A DNA stretch of 7,546 bases from Acidobacteriota bacterium (GCA_020439725.1 JAGQSE010000465.1:2333-9878); one strand, 5' to 3'; positions 1-6,881 are shown, counted from the stretch's first letter. Program-made: numbers and translations. Notes: generated by a model from the sequence alone, not told the origin.

Positions 1-1728
1 GACGGTGATCACCGGCGGGTTGCCGTAGATGTCCGCGGACGAGAAGCCCGGCGAGTACTCGTTGACGTTGTTGGCGCAGGCCACGCCACCGCCGGGGCAG
101 TCCCCGGCCTGGTAGGGCAGGAAGCGCGCGTCGTTCAAGCGCTTGTCGGTCTCGTCGATGAACTTGAGCTTGCCGAACAGGTCGACACCGCGGCCGACGT
201 CGAGGAAATAGTTGGCCTTGAGTACCAGGAAGGTCGTCGCCTTGTCCTGGAACGGAGCATAGGCGTTGCGGAACGAGCCGACGCCGGCGTCGGACTCGGC
301 GTTGGGATACGGCGAGTCGTTGAGGCCACGGCTCGGGTCGCCCCAGGCCTGCCAGTTGGTGTTGTAGTCGACGTCCGTGTACTCGAGGGAGAAGTCCCAA
401 TCCCCCACCGACCACTTCGGGACGATGGTGATGCCCTTCCAGCCGATGACCGTCTCGGCCAGCGGCTCCTCGAAGTCGGTGAACTCGTTGTCGACGTTGA
501 TCGTCGCCACCTGCTGGGCGTTGCCCTGGAAGCCGCCGATGCCGATGCGCGACGGGTTGCCCCCGAAGACACCGAAGGAGGCGTTGCCGGGACCGGGGAA
601 GACCCACGAGCCGTCATGCCCCTCGGTGAGCAGCACGTCGGACTCGCGGCGGGCGGCCATCATCGACACGTACTCGGCGCCGATGTCGAAGAACTCGACG
701 TTGAAGGAGAGACCGACACCGAAGGGGTCGTTCAGGTCGATGTTGAGCTTGTAGGTCTCGTCGTCGACCGCGCCGGCGGGGACCGGCGAGAAGCCGGCGG
801 TACCGAAGGACGCCGGGGTGTTGAGGGTCGGATCCGAGTCCGCCGACGACGAGTAGGCGGCACCACGGATATCGATCTTCGAGGACGGGTGGATGCCGAA
901 CTTGACGCCGAAGACGTCGTTGCGGAAGCGCGTCCGGACATCGCGACCGTCGTCGAGGTTGAAGTCGTTGGCGTCGACCTCGATGTCGTTGACGTACTCG
1001 TAGATGAACGAGAAGTCGAACTTCGAGCTCGGCCGGAAGCCCGTCTGCAGGGCGTAGGCGGCATCGGCGGTGGTGAACTCACCGGTGCTGAAGTTGGGGC
1101 CGGCCCACAGCCGCGGCAGGCTGATGCGGACGAAGTCGTAGGTGAACTTGCGGTCCGCCGCCGAGCCCTGGAAGAGCAGCCCGGAGCCGTTGTCGCGGTC
1201 GATGTAGCGGATCTTGCCGACGGTGAAGGGATCGAACATACCGAAGTCGTTCGAGCCGATGGTCACCGTGTCGACCCACTTGTAGCCCGGGGTGAGGGTC
1301 ACCGTCAGGCCGCGGAACTTGACGTATTGGGCGGAGCGCGGATCGAACTCGCCGCAGTCGCCGCCGATACAGTCACCGGAGCCCGGCTCGCCACCGTCGG
1401 GGTTGCCGAAGCCACCGAAGTTGGTCCAGAAGTTCTGGCTGAAGCGGGCCTTGAGGCGGCCGTTGACCTCGACCTTCTTGGACGGCTTCGAGTTGACCAG
1501 GATCTCGAACTCGGTGCCCTGGCCGTTGTCGCCATAGCCCTCGCCCGGGATCGTCGTGAAGTTGTAGAGCGAGCCGTCGAGGCGCTGGGTGCCCCACAGC
1601 CACTTGGTGTAGTTGATCCCCGTCAGGGTCAGCTTCTGGCTGCCCTGGGCGAGGGCCGGAGGCGCAGCCAGCAGCACCGCCAGCGCGCCGGCCGCTGCCC
1701 AGATCAGACCTGGTTTCAGATGTCTCAT
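1..1728 (-). CDS. Large exported beta-barrel-like protein, putative outer-membrane channel (partial, C-terminus missing)
   Basis: The minus-strand frame is open from an ATG at 1728 to the left edge, giving 576 residues with no stop, so the gene is truncated by the window. An AAGGAG ribosome binding site lies 8 bases upstream. Residues 1-27 form a clear Sec signal peptide (basic start, long Ala/Leu core, PALA before Gln28). The mature part has many short stretches of alternating hydrophobic/aromatic and polar residues (for example 86-100, 235-247, 325-331, 340-357, 444-451, 498-509), separated by Gly/Asp/Asn-rich loops, as in outer-membrane barrels. No TonB-box or plug domain is evident. Two close cysteine pairs (C120/C125 and C544/C551) and an Asp/Asn-rich loop at 251-264 could be disulfide or calcium sites in loops. 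I do not recognise a named family. It follows the maltose-type ABC genes, so a porin for oligosaccharides, functionally like LamB, is a reasonable inference but is not shown by sequence. An alginate-export-type barrel or another secreted beta protein remains possible. Confidence 0.85.
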   Translation of the reverse strand, partial: MRHLKPGLIWAAAGALAVLLAAPPALAQGSQKLTLTGINYTKWLWGTQRLDGSLYNFTTIPGEGYGDNGQGTEFEILVNSKPSKKVEVNGRLKARFSQNFWTNFGGFGNPDGGEPGSGDCIGGDCGEFDPRSAQYVKFRGLTVTLTPGYKWVDTVTIGSNDFGMFDPFTVGKIRYIDRDNGSGLLFQGSAADRKFTYDFVRISLPRLWAGPNFSTGEFTTADAAYALQTGFRPSSKFDFSFIYEYVNDIEVDANDFNLDDGRDVRTRFRNDVFGVKFGIHPSSKIDIRGAAYSSSADSDPTLNTPASFGTAGFSPVPAGAVDDETYKLNIDLNDPFGVGLSFNVEFFDIGAEYVSMMAARRESDVLLTEGHDGSWVFPGPGNASFGVFGGNPSRIGIGGFQGNAQQVATINVDNEFTDFEEPLAETVIGWKGITIVPKWSVGDWDFSLEYTDVDYNTNWQAWGDPSRGLNDSPYPNAESDAGVGSFRNAYAPFQDKATTFLVLKANYFLDVGRGVDLFGKLKFIDETDKRLNDARFLPYQAGDCPGGGVACANNVNEYSPGFSSADIYGNPPVITV

Positions 1729-1736
1729 GACAAAGA

Positions 1737-1742
1737 CTCCTT
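1737..1742 (-). promoter_or_regulatory. Ribosome binding site of the barrel gene
   Basis: AAGGAG on the minus strand, 8 bases before the ATG at 1728, fixes the start of the barrel gene. It sits in a purine-rich tract that could form a weak 5-pair stem (CTTTT with AAAAG) covering part of the site. Confidence 0.75.
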
Positions 1743-1759
1743 TTTCCCCAAAAGACTCT

Positions 1760-1805
1760 CTTCCAGAAGGATTGCTTCTCGAAGGATGGACTTGTCGAAC
1801 GATGT
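1760..1805. repeat. Three imperfect 15-base tandem repeats upstream of the barrel gene
   Basis: Plus-strand units start at 1760, 1775 and 1791: CTTCCAGAAGGATTG, CTTCTCGAAGGATGG and CTTGTCGAACGATGT. Neighbouring units share 12 of 15 bases, and one extra base separates units 2 and 3. They fall in the 83-base gap between the DOMON-like gene and the barrel gene, 32 to 77 bases before the barrel start codon. This gap is visibly less GC-rich than the coding regions. The same gap also holds two copies of AAAGACTC (1732-1739 and 1751-1758). Their role is unknown: protein-binding operator, RNA element or chance are all open. Confidence 0.5.
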
Positions 1806-1811
1806 GCGGGC

Positions 1812-2591
1812 TCAGAGCCGCATCATCTTGAGGACGGCGCCCTTCTTGGCGGTACCGTCCGCGTTGCACTCATACTGCAGCTGCGACGCGTCCCCGAGGA
1901 TGTCGATGGCGTGGGGATCGCAGTCGTAATCGGTGCCACCGCCGAAGCGGTGCTGGCCCTCGAACTCGTTGACCTTGCGGGTCAGGAGGTCACCCTCCGC
2001 CGGGAAGCCCTCGTTGGACTGCATCACCACCTGGTAGCCCCAGGTGGTGGGATCGCCCTCACCGATCTCCGAGAGCTTGACCTGGCCGCTGATGGTGCGA
2101 CCGGAGCCCGAGACGCGGCTGGGGATGATGATGTCGGCGGCGAGGGCGCCGGCCTTGGCCTCGACCTCCTGGCGGACGCGGGCCGAAGGCTGCGGCGACA
2201 GGATGATCACCTTCTCCCAGGCACTGTCGGGGGCGAAGGTCAGGTTGAGGCCGGGAAGACCCTCGGTGTGACCGCTGCCCTCCTTGCCGTCGGTGTCGAT
2301 GAAGATGAAGACCATCTGCACCGAGAACCCGACGTCCATTCCCCAGGGATCCTCGAGGTTCGAGTTGACGCTCACCTCGACCGTCGCGCGGCTGCCCTTG
2401 GACTTGAGCGCGAACTCGGTGATGTCGAAGGAACCGCGGGTGTAGACCGCGTCCGTCGGGTAGATGTAGGTACCGGGACCGTTGTCGTCGCCGGTGGGAT
2501 CCGTGAACGTCACGTCGGCGGCATAGGCGCCCCCGGCGACGAGGCAAGCGGCCAAGGCGGCCGCAGCCATCAAAGACCGTCGTTCGAACAT
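1812..2591 (-). CDS. Secreted glucodextranase-C / DOMON-like domain protein
   Basis: This 259-residue protein is almost entirely one domain resembling the C-terminal DOMON-like module of glucodextranase and archaeal amylopullulanases. Visible hallmarks are DPTGDDNGPG (31-40) followed by YIYPTD, GSFDITEF (53-60), a W-x-x-x-x-GFS-x-Q segment (83-92), FIDTDGKEG (97-105), LPGLNLTF (112-119), and a C-terminal GGGTDYDCDPHAIDIL (217-232). Residues 1-24 are an export signal ending AYA, so it acts outside the cytoplasm. No catalytic domain is attached; the family is linked to glucan-active enzymes and surface proteins, and here it probably binds carbohydrate. The ATG at 2591 is chosen over the one at 2606 because AGGAGG lies 6 bases before it and would fall inside the longer reading. 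It follows malG by 82 bases, probably in the same transcript. C224 and C242 could form a disulfide. LAAC at 13-16 fits a lipobox, so a lipoprotein is an alternative. Confidence 0.9.
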   Translation of the reverse strand: MFERRSLMAAAALAACLVAGGAYAADVTFTDPTGDDNGPGTYIYPTDAVYTRGSFDITEFALKSKGSRATVEVSVNSNLEDPWGMDVGFSVQMVFIFIDTDGKEGSGHTEGLPGLNLTFAPDSAWEKVIILSPQPSARVRQEVEAKAGALAADIIIPSRVSGSGRTISGQVKLSEIGEGDPTTWGYQVVMQSNEGFPAEGDLLTRKVNEFEGQHRFGGGTDYDCDPHAIDILGDASQLQYECNADGTAKKGAVLKMMRL

Positions 2592-2597
2592 GCGACA

Positions 2598-2603
2598 CCT
2601 CCT
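2598..2603 (-). promoter_or_regulatory. Ribosome binding site of the DOMON-like gene
   Basis: A full AGGAGG on the minus strand lies 6 bases before the ATG at 2591. It overlaps the first codons of the longer possible start at 2606, so it decides for the shorter protein. The rest of the malG-DOMON gap (2592-2673) shows no convincing hairpin, terminator or promoter. Confidence 0.8.
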
Positions 2604-2673
2604 CATGGTTTGGAGTGGTTGAGCGATTTCGAGGTCGTGAACTTCGGTTGCTGGAGCCGGTCGCGGCGGCCCG

Positions 2674-3555
2674 TCATCCCTTGACGGCGCCGGCGGTGAG
2701 ACCGGAGATCAGGTACTTCTGAAGGAACATGAAGAGCACCACCACGGGTACCGCCGCGACGATGGAACCGGCGGCGAAGTAGCCCCACTGCTGTTCGGCG
2801 AAACCGCCGACGAAAAAGCGCAGACCGACCGGAGCGGTGTACATGCGCTCGTTGTCGAGAAAGGTCAGCGCCAAGATGAACTCGTTCCACGCGGTCATGA
2901 ACGAGAACAACGCGGTCACCGCCACCGCCGGCTTCGCCAGCGGCAGGATGATCCGCGTGAAGATCGTCAACGTCGAGGCCCCGTCCATCAACGCGCTCTC
3001 CTCGAGCTCCTTCGGGATGGTGTCGAAGTAGCCCTTGAGCATCCAGACGCAGAACGGGATCGCGGTGGTCGAATAGACCAGGATCAGCCCGATGTAGCTC
3101 GAGCCGAGGCCGAGCCACTGGACGATGATGATGTAGAGCGGCACCAGGGTCAGGACGCCCGGGAACATCTGCGAGACGAGGAAGGACATGAGACCCGCTC
3201 GTTGGCCCGGGAAGCGGAACCGCGAGAAGGCGTAGCCCGCGGTACAGGCGAGGAAGACCCCGACGACCGTCGTGGCCGCAGCGACGACGATGCTGTTGAG
3301 CATCCAGCGGGCGAACGGCTGGTCCGAGAACACCGAGACGAAGTTCGAGACGGTCACCGTTTCGGGCCACGGCAGGATCGCGCGCAACCGGTCGAGAACA
3401 CCCGGGTCCGGAGGCAGATCGACGAAGGCGAGGTTCTGCTGCCCCGAGAAGGCCACCGTGAACACCCACAGGATCGGGTAGATCGTCACGCCGACCATCA
3501 GCATCAAGAAGAGGTGCAGCGGCCAGTGGGGGAACTCGTCCTTGCCTCGGCTCAT
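2674..3555 (-). CDS. malG: Maltose/maltooligosaccharide-type ABC transporter permease MalG
   Basis: This inner-membrane permease of 293 residues forms the translocation pore with MalF. The length is normal for MalG-type permeases. About six hydrophobic membrane segments are visible (near 13-36, 84-108, 122-144, 152-172, 210-230 and 260-281). The cytoplasmic EAA loop that docks on the ATPase is clear at 185-209: EESALMDGA, then LPLAKP, with the conserved Gly192. The segment FARWMLNSIVVA (81-92) is typical of the binding-protein-dependent permease domain. The ATG at 3555 overlaps the malF stop as ATGA, and GGAGGG lies 3 bases upstream inside malF, so translation of the two subunits is probably coupled. 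The sugar could be another alpha-glucoside; the maltose assignment rests mainly on neighbouring MalE. Confidence 0.93.
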   Translation of the reverse strand: MSRGKDEFPHWPLHLFLMLMVGVTIYPILWVFTVAFSGQQNLAFVDLPPDPGVLDRLRAILPWPETVTVSNFVSVFSDQPFARWMLNSIVVAAATTVVGVFLACTAGYAFSRFRFPGQRAGLMSFLVSQMFPGVLTLVPLYIIIVQWLGLGSSYIGLILVYSTTAIPFCVWMLKGYFDTIPKELEESALMDGASTLTIFTRIILPLAKPAVAVTALFSFMTAWNEFILALTFLDNERMYTAPVGLRFFVGGFAEQQWGYFAAGSIVAAVPVVVLFMFLQKYLISGLTAGAVKG

Positions 3556-5528
3556 ACGCCCTCCGAAGCACGGGTGACCCGGTTCTGCCAGGTGCCGTAG
3601 ATCAGCAGGATGACGAAGATCACCGTGGCATAGGCCGCCGCATAGCCGTAGCGGTACTGCTCGAAGGCGATCTTGTAGGCGTCGGTGATCAAGATCTCGG
3701 TGGCCCCACCGGGCTGCCCCTCGGAGACCAGGTAGATGATGTTGAACATGTTGAACGTCCACACCACCGACAGGATCACCGCCGGCACCAGCGCCGGCTT
3801 GAGCGAGGGCAGCGTCACCAGGCGGAACTGCTGCCAGCGGCTCGCGCCGTCGACCCGGGCGGCCTCGTAAAGGTCCGACGGGATCGATTGCAGAGCTCCA
3901 AGGGAGACCACCATCATGAACGGGAAGCTCAGCCAGCCGTTGGTGGCGAGCACCGTGGCAAAAGAGGTCAGCGGCGAATCGAACCAGGCCACCGGGCTGC
4001 CACCGAAGATCTGGATCACCTGATTGATGACCCCGAATTGCTGGTGGAACATCCCCTTCCAGATCAACGCGGTGATGTAGTTGGGCACCGCCCAGGGCAG
4101 GATCAGCAGCACCCGGTAGAGCGGCCGGAAGGCGAGCCCCTTGGTGTTGAGGATCAGGGCCAGGAAGAGCCCGACGCTGACGCCGATGGTGACGTTGGTC
4201 ACCGTCCAGATGATCGTGAAGCCGAGGGTCCAGTAGAAGTTCTGGTAGTTCCAGGTGCTCTCACCCTCGCTGCGGGTCACCAGGTCGAAGTCCGAGAGGA
4301 TGTCGACGTAGTTGTCGATCCCGACCCAGATGTCATAGATCGGCTCGTCGAGGTTGTAGATGGTCTGGCTGGTGAACGACAGCGTGATGCCGTAAAGGAA
4401 CGGGAAGAAGACCAGGAAGAGCATGCCGAGCATCGCCGGCAGCACGAAGAGATAGGCCTCGCGGTAGCGCACCAGGGTGTGGCCCAACCTCTGTGCTCCG
4501 CCGAGACCGAAGAAAGCCCCGAGGAGCAGCGCCAGCAGCCCGAGGGCACCGAACACCTTGGTGAAGCGCGCCTTGACCGGCGCCAACGCCTCGGCCAGGT
4601 GCTTCGCGTCGACGTGCCCCGCCTGGATCATGCCCCGAGGCTGGCGGAAGCGGTCGACGTCCCAGCGCGCCGCATCGGCCGGCGGTAGCTCGGGCGCCCC
4701 CCGCGAAAAGATCTGCTGGGCGTGGGCGACCTGCGCCGCCACCGCCTCTTCCGCGGTGGCGCGGTCGGCACCGAGGAGCCCGAGCATGGTGACGGTGAAG
4801 CCTGCCAGAGCCGCCACCGCGACAGCCAGCGCCAGCCATTGCAGAACCCGGCGACGACCGCGCAACGGCCATCCCACGAGCGCGAAGAGCACCAGGGCAC
4901 CGCCGAGGAAGGCCAGGGCCATGGGCCACGGGCTCGACAGCGCCGGCGCCGGCACCGCCACCTCGACGATCACCACGCCACCGACCTCGCCGTCCATGGT
5001 CAGCGGCGCGGCGAGGACCATGCCGTCACCGGCGGCCGGCTCGACGTCGATCTCTTCCTTCCACAGCCGACCTTCCTCGGTGTTCGCCTCGACGGCCGCT
5101 CGCAGGCCCTGCCCGAGGTCGTACCAGGCTTTGTGGTTCGGGTCCTGGCGCTGGAGCCGCATCGGGAGGGGCTCGGTGGTAGCGTCCGCACCGGCGTCGG
5201 CGACCAGCTGTCGCGCCTTGAGGTCGACCACCCGCGCGGACTTCACCTCGTCGCTGGCGGCGACATAGGCGGCCACCCGCGGCCCGACCTCCTCGCCTGC
5301 CGCCTGCGCTTCATGGACCAGGTCGACCAGCGCCGACAGATGAACGATGCCGCTCTGGCGTTCGGCCCCGCGCACCGTCGCCCCCCGCCCGGCGGAGCCC
5401 AGCCAGCCGATCAGCACGACGCCGACACCGACCCCGACCAGAAGCCCCAGGAGGAGCTGCCGGAAGCCCGACGGAGCCGTCGGGGCGGGGGCCGGTGGGC
5501 CATCGGAAGCGAGGATGTGCTGGCTCAT
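3552..5528 (-). CDS. malF: MalF-type ABC permease with N-terminal Cache-like extracytoplasmic domain
   Basis: This 658-residue protein combines a permease with an unusual N-terminal extension. The C-terminal part, from about residue 345, is a normal MalF core: the YLFVLPAMLGMLFLVFFPFL opening helix (359-378), five further hydrophobic segments, and the EAA loop at 555-578 (EAARVDGAS, then LPSLKP). The first 344 residues are extra: a membrane helix (23-44), an extracytoplasmic domain (45-198) with Cache-like strands (ARVVDLKARQLVA, 98-110; GMVLAAPLTMDGEVGGVVIV, 169-188), two helices around a basic RGRRR turn (201-252), a second external segment (253-324) and a helix (325-343). Charges follow the positive-inside rule, placing the core in its usual orientation. 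The usual large P2 loop is short here (about 384-431). The ATG at 5528 has GAGGA 5 bases upstream; a GTG at 5549 would add seven residues but has no good site. The domain assignment is by eye; the permease call is firm. Confidence 0.92.
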   Translation of the reverse strand: MSQHILASDGPPAPAPTAPSGFRQLLLGLLVGVGVGVVLIGWLGSAGRGATVRGAERQSGIVHLSALVDLVHEAQAAGEEVGPRVAAYVAASDEVKSARVVDLKARQLVADAGADATTEPLPMRLQRQDPNHKAWYDLGQGLRAAVEANTEEGRLWKEEIDVEPAAGDGMVLAAPLTMDGEVGGVVIVEVAVPAPALSSPWPMALAFLGGALVLFALVGWPLRGRRRVLQWLALAVAVAALAGFTVTMLGLLGADRATAEEAVAAQVAHAQQIFSRGAPELPPADAARWDVDRFRQPRGMIQAGHVDAKHLAEALAPVKARFTKVFGALGLLALLLGAFFGLGGAQRLGHTLVRYREAYLFVLPAMLGMLFLVFFPFLYGITLSFTSQTIYNLDEPIYDIWVGIDNYVDILSDFDLVTRSEGESTWNYQNFYWTLGFTIIWTVTNVTIGVSVGLFLALILNTKGLAFRPLYRVLLILPWAVPNYITALIWKGMFHQQFGVINQVIQIFGGSPVAWFDSPLTSFATVLATNGWLSFPFMMVVSLGALQSIPSDLYEAARVDGASRWQQFRLVTLPSLKPALVPAVILSVVWTFNMFNIIYLVSEGQPGGATEILITDAYKIAFEQYRYGYAAAYATVIFVILLIYGTWQNRVTRASEGV

Positions 5529-5533
5529 CGAAG

Positions 5534-5538
5534 TCCTC
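5534..5538 (-). promoter_or_regulatory. Ribosome binding site of malF
   Basis: GAGGA on the minus strand, 5 bases before the ATG at 5528, supports this start over the GTG at 5549. Only 6 bases separate it from the foot of the stem-loop at 5545-5568, so the hairpin could influence malF initiation. Confidence 0.65.
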
Positions 5539-5544
5539 GGGTTC

Positions 5545-5568
5545 GCCACCGGCTTTGCGGCCGGCGGC
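5545..5568 (-). promoter_or_regulatory. GC-rich stem-loop in the malE-malF gap
   Basis: In the transcript GCCGCCGGC (5568-5560) can pair with GCCGGTGGC (5553-5545) across a CGCAAA loop: nine pairs with one G-U. No T-run follows, so it does not look like a full intrinsic terminator. In E. coli the malE-malF gap carries REP hairpins that stabilise malE mRNA and help make binding protein in excess over permease. A comparable role is inferred here from position only. Confidence 0.6.
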
Positions 5569-5581
5569 CGTCACACCGCGA

Positions 5582-6823
5582 TCACTTGCGCAGGTTCTTG
5601 ATCCTCTCCGCGACCTCTTCCTCGGCGCGATCGAGCGCGGCCTTGGGCGAGGCGGTGCCCTTGACGACGGTATTCATGGCGGTGGTGGCCGGCGACCACA
5701 TCATGGTCATCTCGGCATAGTTGGGCATCGGCACGGCGCTCTCGACCTGTTTGCGGAAGGCCTGGAGGATCGGGTCCTTCTGCACCGCCGGATCGTCATA
5801 GATCTTCTTGTTGGCGACGGTCTGCCGGCCCTCGACGGCCATGATCCGGGCGCCCCGGTCACCGGTCAGGAAGCTGATGAACTCCCAGGCCTCGTCCTTG
5901 TGCTGCGAGGGCTCGGCGATGAAGGCCCCCTCCACCGTCACCCAGGGCTTGAGCGGTGCGCCGCCGGCCTCGTCGAGCTTGGGCATCGGCGCCAGCCCGT
6001 AGTCGATGCTGTCCTTGATCTCACCCAAGAACCACGGCCCGCTGAACACGATGCCGGCCCGCCCCTCGTTGAACAGGTTGGTGATCAGCGCCACGGAGGG
6101 CTCGGCGGGAAGGATCTTGTCCTGGTCGAGCCACTTGAGGAGGAGCTCGAACGACTTGACGTTGGCCGACTGGTTCATCACCGGCTGGCGCGAGGCGTCG
6201 AAGACACCGCCGCCGAAGGCGTTCATCAGCGCAGCGTGGTAGTAGAAGTCGGTGTAGGCGTAGGCCAGACCGAAACGCCCCGCCGCGGCGTCGGTGAGCT
6301 TCTTGGCCGTCGCCACGAGCTCGCCCGAGGTCGTCGGCGGCTTCTGCACCAGCTTCTTGTTATAGATCATGGTGACGACCTTGAAGTTGACCGGCAGGCC
6401 GTAGAGCGTGCCCTGGTAGGTCAAAGCGTCCATGGTCGACGGAATGAAGCGTTTCTCCGTGGCGTCGTCGAGGAAGAAGTCGATGGGCTCGACGGTCTTG
6501 CCCGCTTCGACCCAGCCACCGAGACGGTCCTGGGCGTAGATGAAGACGTCGGGCCCCTTGCCCCGCGGCACCGCGGCGCTGATCTTGTCGGCGTAGGCGT
6601 CGTAGGGCACCGCCAGGGTCTTGGCGGTGACCTTCTTCGCCTTCATGACGGTGTTGAACTCGGCGACGACCTTCTCGAAGGCGTCCTTCTCGGCGCCACG
6701 GTAGGCGTGCCAGATGACCAGCTCGGTCTGGGCGAAGAGCGCCGACGGCGCCAGCAACCCTGCGCAGAGCGCGGTCAGCAGGGCGGTCTTCAAAGTCTTG
6801 AGAGACGGGGTCTTGAGGGGCAT
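5582..6823 (-). CDS. malE: Periplasmic maltose/maltooligosaccharide-type substrate-binding protein MalE
   Basis: This 413-residue family 1 solute-binding protein captures sugar in the periplasm and delivers it to MalF/MalG. A signal peptide covers residues 1-31 (Lys-rich start, hydrophobic core, SALFA before Gln32). The mature protein opens with ELVIWHAYRGAEKDAF (34-49). Several stretches parallel E. coli MalE: GPDVFIYAQDRLGGW (90-104; E. coli GPDIIFWAHDRFGG), YGLPVNFKVVTMIYNKKL (141-158), FNEGRAGIVFSGPWFLGEI (251-269) and MPNYAEMTMMWSPATTAMN (366-384; E. coli MPNIPQMSAFWYAVRTA). These support maltodextrin-type specificity rather than an unrelated sugar, though the exact ligand cannot be read. 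GGAGGAG lies 7 bases before the ATG at 6823. Cys20 is not in a lipobox (it is preceded by TAL), so a soluble periplasmic protein is expected. It lies 58 bases after malK and 53 bases before malF. Confidence 0.95.
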   Translation of the reverse strand: MPLKTPSLKTLKTALLTALCAGLLAPSALFAQTELVIWHAYRGAEKDAFEKVVAEFNTVMKAKKVTAKTLAVPYDAYADKISAAVPRGKGPDVFIYAQDRLGGWVEAGKTVEPIDFFLDDATEKRFIPSTMDALTYQGTLYGLPVNFKVVTMIYNKKLVQKPPTTSGELVATAKKLTDAAAGRFGLAYAYTDFYYHAALMNAFGGGVFDASRQPVMNQSANVKSFELLLKWLDQDKILPAEPSVALITNLFNEGRAGIVFSGPWFLGEIKDSIDYGLAPMPKLDEAGGAPLKPWVTVEGAFIAEPSQHKDEAWEFISFLTGDRGARIMAVEGRQTVANKKIYDDPAVQKDPILQAFRKQVESAVPMPNYAEMTMMWSPATTAMNTVVKGTASPKAALDRAEEEVAERIKNLRK

Positions 6824-6830
6824 GGGTGTT

Positions 6831-6837
6831 CTCCTCC
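6831..6837 (-). promoter_or_regulatory. Strong ribosome binding site of malE
   Basis: GGAGGAG on the minus strand, 7 bases before the ATG at 6823. It is the longest purine match of the operon apart from that of the DOMON-like gene, which fits the need for abundant binding protein. Confidence 0.75.
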
Positions 6838-6845
6838 AAGGGCCG

Positions 6846-6864
6846 GCCGGGGCTGGGTCCCGGC
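6846..6864 (-). promoter_or_regulatory. Small GC-rich stem-loop in the malK-malE gap
   Basis: In the transcript GCCGGG (6864-6859) can pair with CCCGGC (6851-6846) across a seven-base loop. It lies 17 bases after the malK stop and 8 bases before the malE ribosome binding site. No T-run follows, so termination is unlikely; it may only reflect high GC content, or may help process or stabilise the message. Confidence 0.4.
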
Positions 6865-6881
6865 GAGCCGGATCGGTGTCC

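Noticed and set aside
1729..1811. Terminator or promoter in the gap before the barrel gene
   Set aside because: No GC-rich stem followed by a T-run and no convincing -35/-10 pair is visible; only weak 5-pair stems and the short repeats are seen.
616..1929. Long plus-strand open frame of 437 codons
   Set aside because: It runs antisense to the barrel gene and crosses into the DOMON-like gene. The minus-strand frame has a signal peptide, a ribosome binding site and coherent protein character; this one has none.
2592..2606. ATG start at 2606 for the DOMON-like protein
   Set aside because: The AGGAGG that best serves the gene would lie inside the coding part; the ATG at 2591 is properly spaced from it.
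2603..3571. Minus-strand open frame of 322 codons overlapping malG
   Set aside because: It is out of frame with malG, which has the EAA loop and membrane segments; the alternative product is Arg/Pro-rich and meaningless.
5529..5549. GTG start at 5549 for malF
   Set aside because: It has no good ribosome binding site and its first codons fall in the stem-loop; the ATG at 5528 has GAGGA at a suitable distance.
3888..5720. Plus-strand open frames opposite malF (3888-4688, 4477-5268 and 4722-5720)
   Set aside because: They are antisense shadows of malF with biased composition and no recognisable motif.
6762..6773. Possible lipobox around Cys20 of MalE
   Set aside because: The residue before the cysteine is Leu rather than Gly, Ala or Ser, and a good signal peptidase I site (SALFA before Gln32) is present.
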